Shown: one piece after another, positions 13,062 to 15,819 of the stretch | Numbering within the stretch: position 1 is the stretch's first letter | Layout of the letters: every line of letters starts with the position of its first letter | From: JAVBNW01 sp031551255 | GTDB taxonomy: Bacteria > Bacillota > Clostridia > Christensenellales > UBA1750 | Assembly: GCA_031551255.1 (NCBI GenBank) | Contig: JAVBNW010000049.1 | Coordinates: forward strand, 1-15,819 | DNA: 15,819 nt | Direction of reading: 5' to 3' | Notes under the pieces: model-generated | Database searches by the model: none | Told to the model about the DNA's origin: nothing | What the model saw: only the letters and a program-made list of their open reading frames with translations | Made by a program: the position numbers and the translations under genes

Positions 13062-14255
13062 ATGCAAATCGCCGCACGCGCAAAAGGGATCACCGCTTCG
13101 GTAACCTTGGCTATCGATGCAAAGGCTAAAGAGCTCAAGGCGCAGGGCAAAGATGTCATAGGCTTTGGGGCGGGCGAGCCGGATTTTGACACCCCCGCCT
13201 TTGTCCGCGATGCCGCCAAGGCGGCCCTGGACGCGGGAAAGACCCGCTATACGCCCGCGGCCGGCATGCCGGAGCTTAAAAAGGCGATCTGCGATAAGCT
13301 GTTAAGAGACAACGGCCTTGCCTATGCGCCCAATCAGATCGTCGTATCCTGCGGCGCAAAGCACTCGCTGTTTAACGTGTTTTTCACCATGCTCGAGCCG
13401 GGCGACGAGGTGCTGATCCCCGCGCCGTGCTGGGTATCCTATCCAGAACAGGTAAAGATGGTGGGCGGGGTCCCCGCGTATGTGATGGCGGACGCCGAAA
13501 ACGACTTTAAGCCCACCATTGCCCAATGGGAGGCCGCCGTATCGCCCCGCAGCCGTGCGCTGATCCTCAACTCGCCCAACAACCCCAACGGCTGCGTGTG
13601 GTCGCGCGGGGAGCTCGCCCAGATCGCCGCGTTTGCCAAGGCGCACGATCTTGCGATCGTATCGGATGAGATTTACGAGCATCTCATTTACGATGGGCAG
13701 ATGCACGTCTCCATCGCCTCGCTGGGCGAGGATGCCAAGGCTCGCACGGTAGTGGTGAACGGCGTTTCCAAGTCCTTCGCGATGACGGGCTGGCGTATCG
13801 GCTACACCGCCTCGGAAGCCGCGTTTGCCGGCGCCATGGGCGATTTTCAGAGCCACGCCACCTCCGCGCCCAATACCATGGCCCAGGCCGCCTCGATCGA
13901 AGCGCTGAATGGCCCTACGGATTCCATCTTCGCCATGCGTGATGAGTTCGACCGTCGGCGCAAGGCATTGGCCGCGCTGATCGAAGGCATCCCCGGCCTC
14001 TCCTGCCGCCTGCCCAAGGGCGCGTTCTATACAATGATGAATATAGAGGGCATTCTGGGCAAGAAGTTCGGCGAAAAGACGATTTCCTGCCCGATGGATT
14101 TCGCGCAGATTTTGCTGGAGGATCAGCTCGTGGCCGTCGTACCTGGCGAGGCGTTCATGGCCGACACGTACTGCCGCCTGAGCTATGCCACGAGCATGAA
14201 GAACATCGAACAGGGAATGGAGCGCATCGGCGCGTTTGTCGCCAAGCTGCGGTAG
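13062..14255 (+). CDS. Class I/II pyridoxal-phosphate aminotransferase (aspartate type)
   Basis: The 397 residues correspond to subgroup I-gamma/Ib aspartate aminotransferases, which move the amino group from aspartate or related donors to 2-oxoglutarate. GAGEPDFDTP at 36-45 and YTPAAGMPELKKAI at 63-76 are typical of the N-terminal part. NSPNNPNG at 170-177 holds the substrate-binding Asn, and Asp202 with Tyr205 contact the cofactor. Lys237 in VSKSFAMTGWRIGY forms the Schiff base. The C-terminal YCRLSYATS carries the Arg expected to bind the substrate carboxylate. ATG 13062 has GAGGAGAG upstream. The DRE-TIM synthase gene begins 38 bp after it, so the two are probably cotranscribed, linking transamination to a 2-oxoacid-forming pathway. 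Exact amino acid preference cannot be fixed from the sequence. Confidence 0.93.
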   Translation: MQIAARAKGITASVTLAIDAKAKELKAQGKDVIGFGAGEPDFDTPAFVRDAAKAALDAGKTRYTPAAGMPELKKAICDKLLRDNGLAYAPNQIVVSCGAKHSLFNVFFTMLEPGDEVLIPAPCWVSYPEQVKMVGGVPAYVMADAENDFKPTIAQWEAAVSPRSRALILNSPNNPNGCVWSRGELAQIAAFAKAHDLAIVSDEIYEHLIYDGQMHVSIASLGEDAKARTVVVNGVSKSFAMTGWRIGYTASEAAFAGAMGDFQSHATSAPNTMAQAASIEALNGPTDSIFAMRDEFDRRRKALAALIEGIPGLSCRLPKGAFYTMMNIEGILGKKFGEKTISCPMDFAQILLEDQLVAVVPGEAFMADTYCRLSYATSMKNIEQGMERIGAFVAKLR

Positions 14256-14292
14256 CGGCCCTTAAGTCCATTACAAAGAAGAGGTGATAGGC

Positions 14293-15690
14293 ATGTTGGA
14301 ATTCAACAACAGAAGCAATTTGCTGGAACAATCGAAATATCGCTACCAACTGCAAGACGTAGAGGAGCCCAACCTCTACCGCGAGCTTTTCGATTATGCG
14401 TCGGTGCCCAAAATCGCCTTTAACCATCGCGTGGTACCCCCGCACATGCCCGACGAGATTTGGCTGACGGATACGACCTTCCGCGACGGCCAGCAGTCCA
14501 CCTCGCCGTTTTCGGTGGAGCAGATCGTGGAGCTCTTCAAGCTGATGTCCCGCTTGGGCGGCCCCAAGGGCATCGTACGGCAGACGGAGTTTTTCATCTA
14601 TACCGAAAAAGATAAGGAAGCCGTGCGCCGCTGCCAGGATTTAGGGCTGCGTTTTCCGGAGATTACCAGCTGGATCAGAGCCACCGCGGGCGACTTTAAG
14701 CTCGTAAAGGAGATGGGCATGAAGGAGACCGGCATCCTGGTTTCCTGCTCGGACTATCACATCTTTAAAAAGATGAAGATGACGCGCAGCCAGGCGCTGG
14801 ATCAATACCTGGGGGTCGTCAAATCCGCGCTGTCGCTGGGCATTCTGCCGCGCTGCCATTTCGAGGACATCACCCGCGCGGATTTTTACGGCTTTGTAGT
14901 GCCCTTTGCGACGGAGCTTATGCACCTATCCCGCGAGAGCGGCATCCCGATCAAGGTGCGCGCGTGCGATACGCTGGGCTTTGGCGTATCCTTCCCCGGC
15001 GTCGCGCTGCCGCGCAGCGTGCCGGGCATCATGTATGGCCTTAGGCACTATGCCGAAGTGCCCTCCGAATGGCTGGAGTGGCATGGGCACAACGACTTTT
15101 ACAAGGTCGTCACCAACGCGGACGCTGCGTGGCTGTACGGCTGCTCCTCCATCAACTGCGCGATGTTGGGCATCGGCGAGCGCACCGGCAACTGCCCGCT
15201 GGAGGGCATGGCCATCGAATACGCGTCGCTGCGCGGCACCGAGGACGGCATGGATCTTTCCGCCATCACCGCTATCGCCGATTTTTTCGAAAAGGCGATC
15301 GGCTATGCGATCCCGCCGCGCACGCCGTTTGTTGGGCGCAGCTTCAACGCCACCCGCGCGGGCATCCACGCTGACGGGCTGCTCAAAGACGAGGAAATTT
15401 ACAACATCTTCGACACCGCGGCCCTCCTTAACCGGCCGGCCACCGTGGCGGTGGATTCGCACAGCGGGGCGGCCGGGGTCGCGCATTGGATGAACGGCTT
15501 TTACGCCCTCAAGGGCGAGCATGCGATCGACAAGCGGCACGAGGTGGTCGCCAAAGTGAAGATCATGGTAGACGGGGAATACGCGGCCGGCCGCAACACC
15601 GTGATGGGCGACGACGAACTCGACCGTTTCGTGTTCGCCGCCGACCAGCTGTTCTACAGCCAGCTGCTCGAGCACAAGAAAATTCTGTAG
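14293..15690 (+). CDS. DRE-TIM metallolyase: isopropylmalate/homocitrate synthase-like, candidate Re-citrate synthase
   Basis: This 465-residue protein belongs to the DRE-TIM acyltransferases, which condense acetyl-CoA with a 2-oxoacid. Motif 1 is TDTTFRDGQQS at 59-69, with Arg64 and Asp65. The divalent-metal site HGHND is at 264-268, and GIGERTGN at 293-300 is the second family signature. The C-terminal part after about 400 is shorter than and unlike the leucine-binding regulatory domain of standard LeuA. The N-terminus (LLEQSKYRYQLQDVEEPNLY) matches, from memory, a clostridial group usually labelled 2-isopropylmalate synthase that is related to the Re-citrate synthase of Clostridium kluyveri. 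Citrate, isopropylmalate or homocitrate formation are all possible. ATG 14293 has AGAGGTG 6 bases upstream; GTG 14284 overlaps that site and is less likely. It follows the aminotransferase in one operon. Confidence 0.88.
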   Translation: MLEFNNRSNLLEQSKYRYQLQDVEEPNLYRELFDYASVPKIAFNHRVVPPHMPDEIWLTDTTFRDGQQSTSPFSVEQIVELFKLMSRLGGPKGIVRQTEFFIYTEKDKEAVRRCQDLGLRFPEITSWIRATAGDFKLVKEMGMKETGILVSCSDYHIFKKMKMTRSQALDQYLGVVKSALSLGILPRCHFEDITRADFYGFVVPFATELMHLSRESGIPIKVRACDTLGFGVSFPGVALPRSVPGIMYGLRHYAEVPSEWLEWHGHNDFYKVVTNADAAWLYGCSSINCAMLGIGERTGNCPLEGMAIEYASLRGTEDGMDLSAITAIADFFEKAIGYAIPPRTPFVGRSFNATRAGIHADGLLKDEEIYNIFDTAALLNRPATVAVDSHSGAAGVAHWMNGFYALKGEHAIDKRHEVVAKVKIMVDGEYAAGRNTVMGDDELDRFVFAADQLFYSQLLEHKKIL

Positions 15691-15712
15691 CGAAGGCGCA
15701 AAACAGCCAATT

Positions 15713-15744
15713 GGCGCGGCGGCCGGCGTTAACGCCCCCGCGCC
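15713..15744 (+). terminator. Possible terminator after the synthase gene
   Basis: GGCGCGG (15713-15719) pairs with CCGCGCC (15738-15744) and encloses the perfect palindrome GGCGTTAACGCC (15725-15736). Seven T follow only at 15760-15766, about 15 bases after the stem, so efficiency is doubtful. Confidence 0.4.
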
Positions 15745-15819
15745 CCAGGTGTTGTAGGATTTTTTTAACCACTAAGAGGCGGGGTGGTATTTTTGGAACC
15801 CATGTTTTGTTGGAGAGGG

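Noticed and set aside
15777..15800. T-box-like GGGGTGGTA near the window end
   Set aside because: The T-box consensus continues ACCGCG after the GGGTGGN core; here it is followed by TTTTT, and no specifier stem is visible.
1..15819. CRISPR array, tRNA or rRNA genes
   Set aside because: No evenly spaced direct repeats, tRNA-like cloverleaf with a CCA-type end, or rRNA signature sequences were recognised on either strand by eye.

Overview
The window looks like a chromosomal piece of a fairly G+C-rich member of the Bacillota, most likely class Clostridia. The reasons are strong AGGAGG-type ribosome binding sites, an HPr kinase/phosphorylase (HprK), a zinc-type ROK glucokinase, a clostridial-type DRE-TIM synthase and Cof-type HAD phosphatases. 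No rRNA, tRNA, CRISPR array or transposase gene is visible, so genus-level placement is not possible from this sequence.

Region 1 (about 1-2170) is accessory in character. It starts with a gene-free stretch of stacked G+C-rich inverted repeats. Two related, transposase-less elements of 162 and 165 bp follow (177-338 and 883-1047). Each starts TATAGTC, ends GACTATA and can fold along its whole length. They flank a GNAT acetyltransferase gene, and the second one appears to have landed in that gene's stop codon. Then come an A+T-rich histidine phosphatase gene with its own promoter and a decayed XRE-type regulator broken by two frameshifts and a nonsense codon.

Region 2 (2140-3785, minus strand) holds an AraC-type regulator with a GyrI-like effector domain and a HAD-IIIA phosphatase whose usual second catalytic Asp is Gln. 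Both lie between clear hairpin terminators.

Region 3 (3809-9128) is a divergent carbohydrate cluster. A sugar-binding lipoprotein and a Gfo/Idh/MocA oxidoreductase run on the minus strand. A sugar phosphate isomerase/epimerase, a Cof-type HAD phosphatase and a D-2-hydroxyacid dehydrogenase run tightly packed on the plus strand. The 268-bp divergent promoter region contains two inverted repeats suitable for an operator. No ABC permease genes are present.

Region 4 (9152-12030, minus strand) is an operon Cof phosphatase - hprK - ROK glucokinase. It starts from a good sigma-A promoter, has an ATGA stop/start overlap, and ends at a strong hairpin. It fits carbon catabolite control plus glucose phosphorylation.

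Region 5 (12057-15690) has a solitary AAA ATPase on the minus strand. Divergent from it is a two-gene plus-strand unit: an aspartate-type aminotransferase and a DRE-TIM acyltransferase of the isopropylmalate/homocitrate/Re-citrate synthase group. The last 130 bp hold a hairpin and probably the leader or first codons of another gene.

The main candidate for something undescribed is the pair of foldable TATAGTC...GACTATA elements and their effect on the acetyltransferase gene. The metabolic regions look ordinary apart from details noted under findings.
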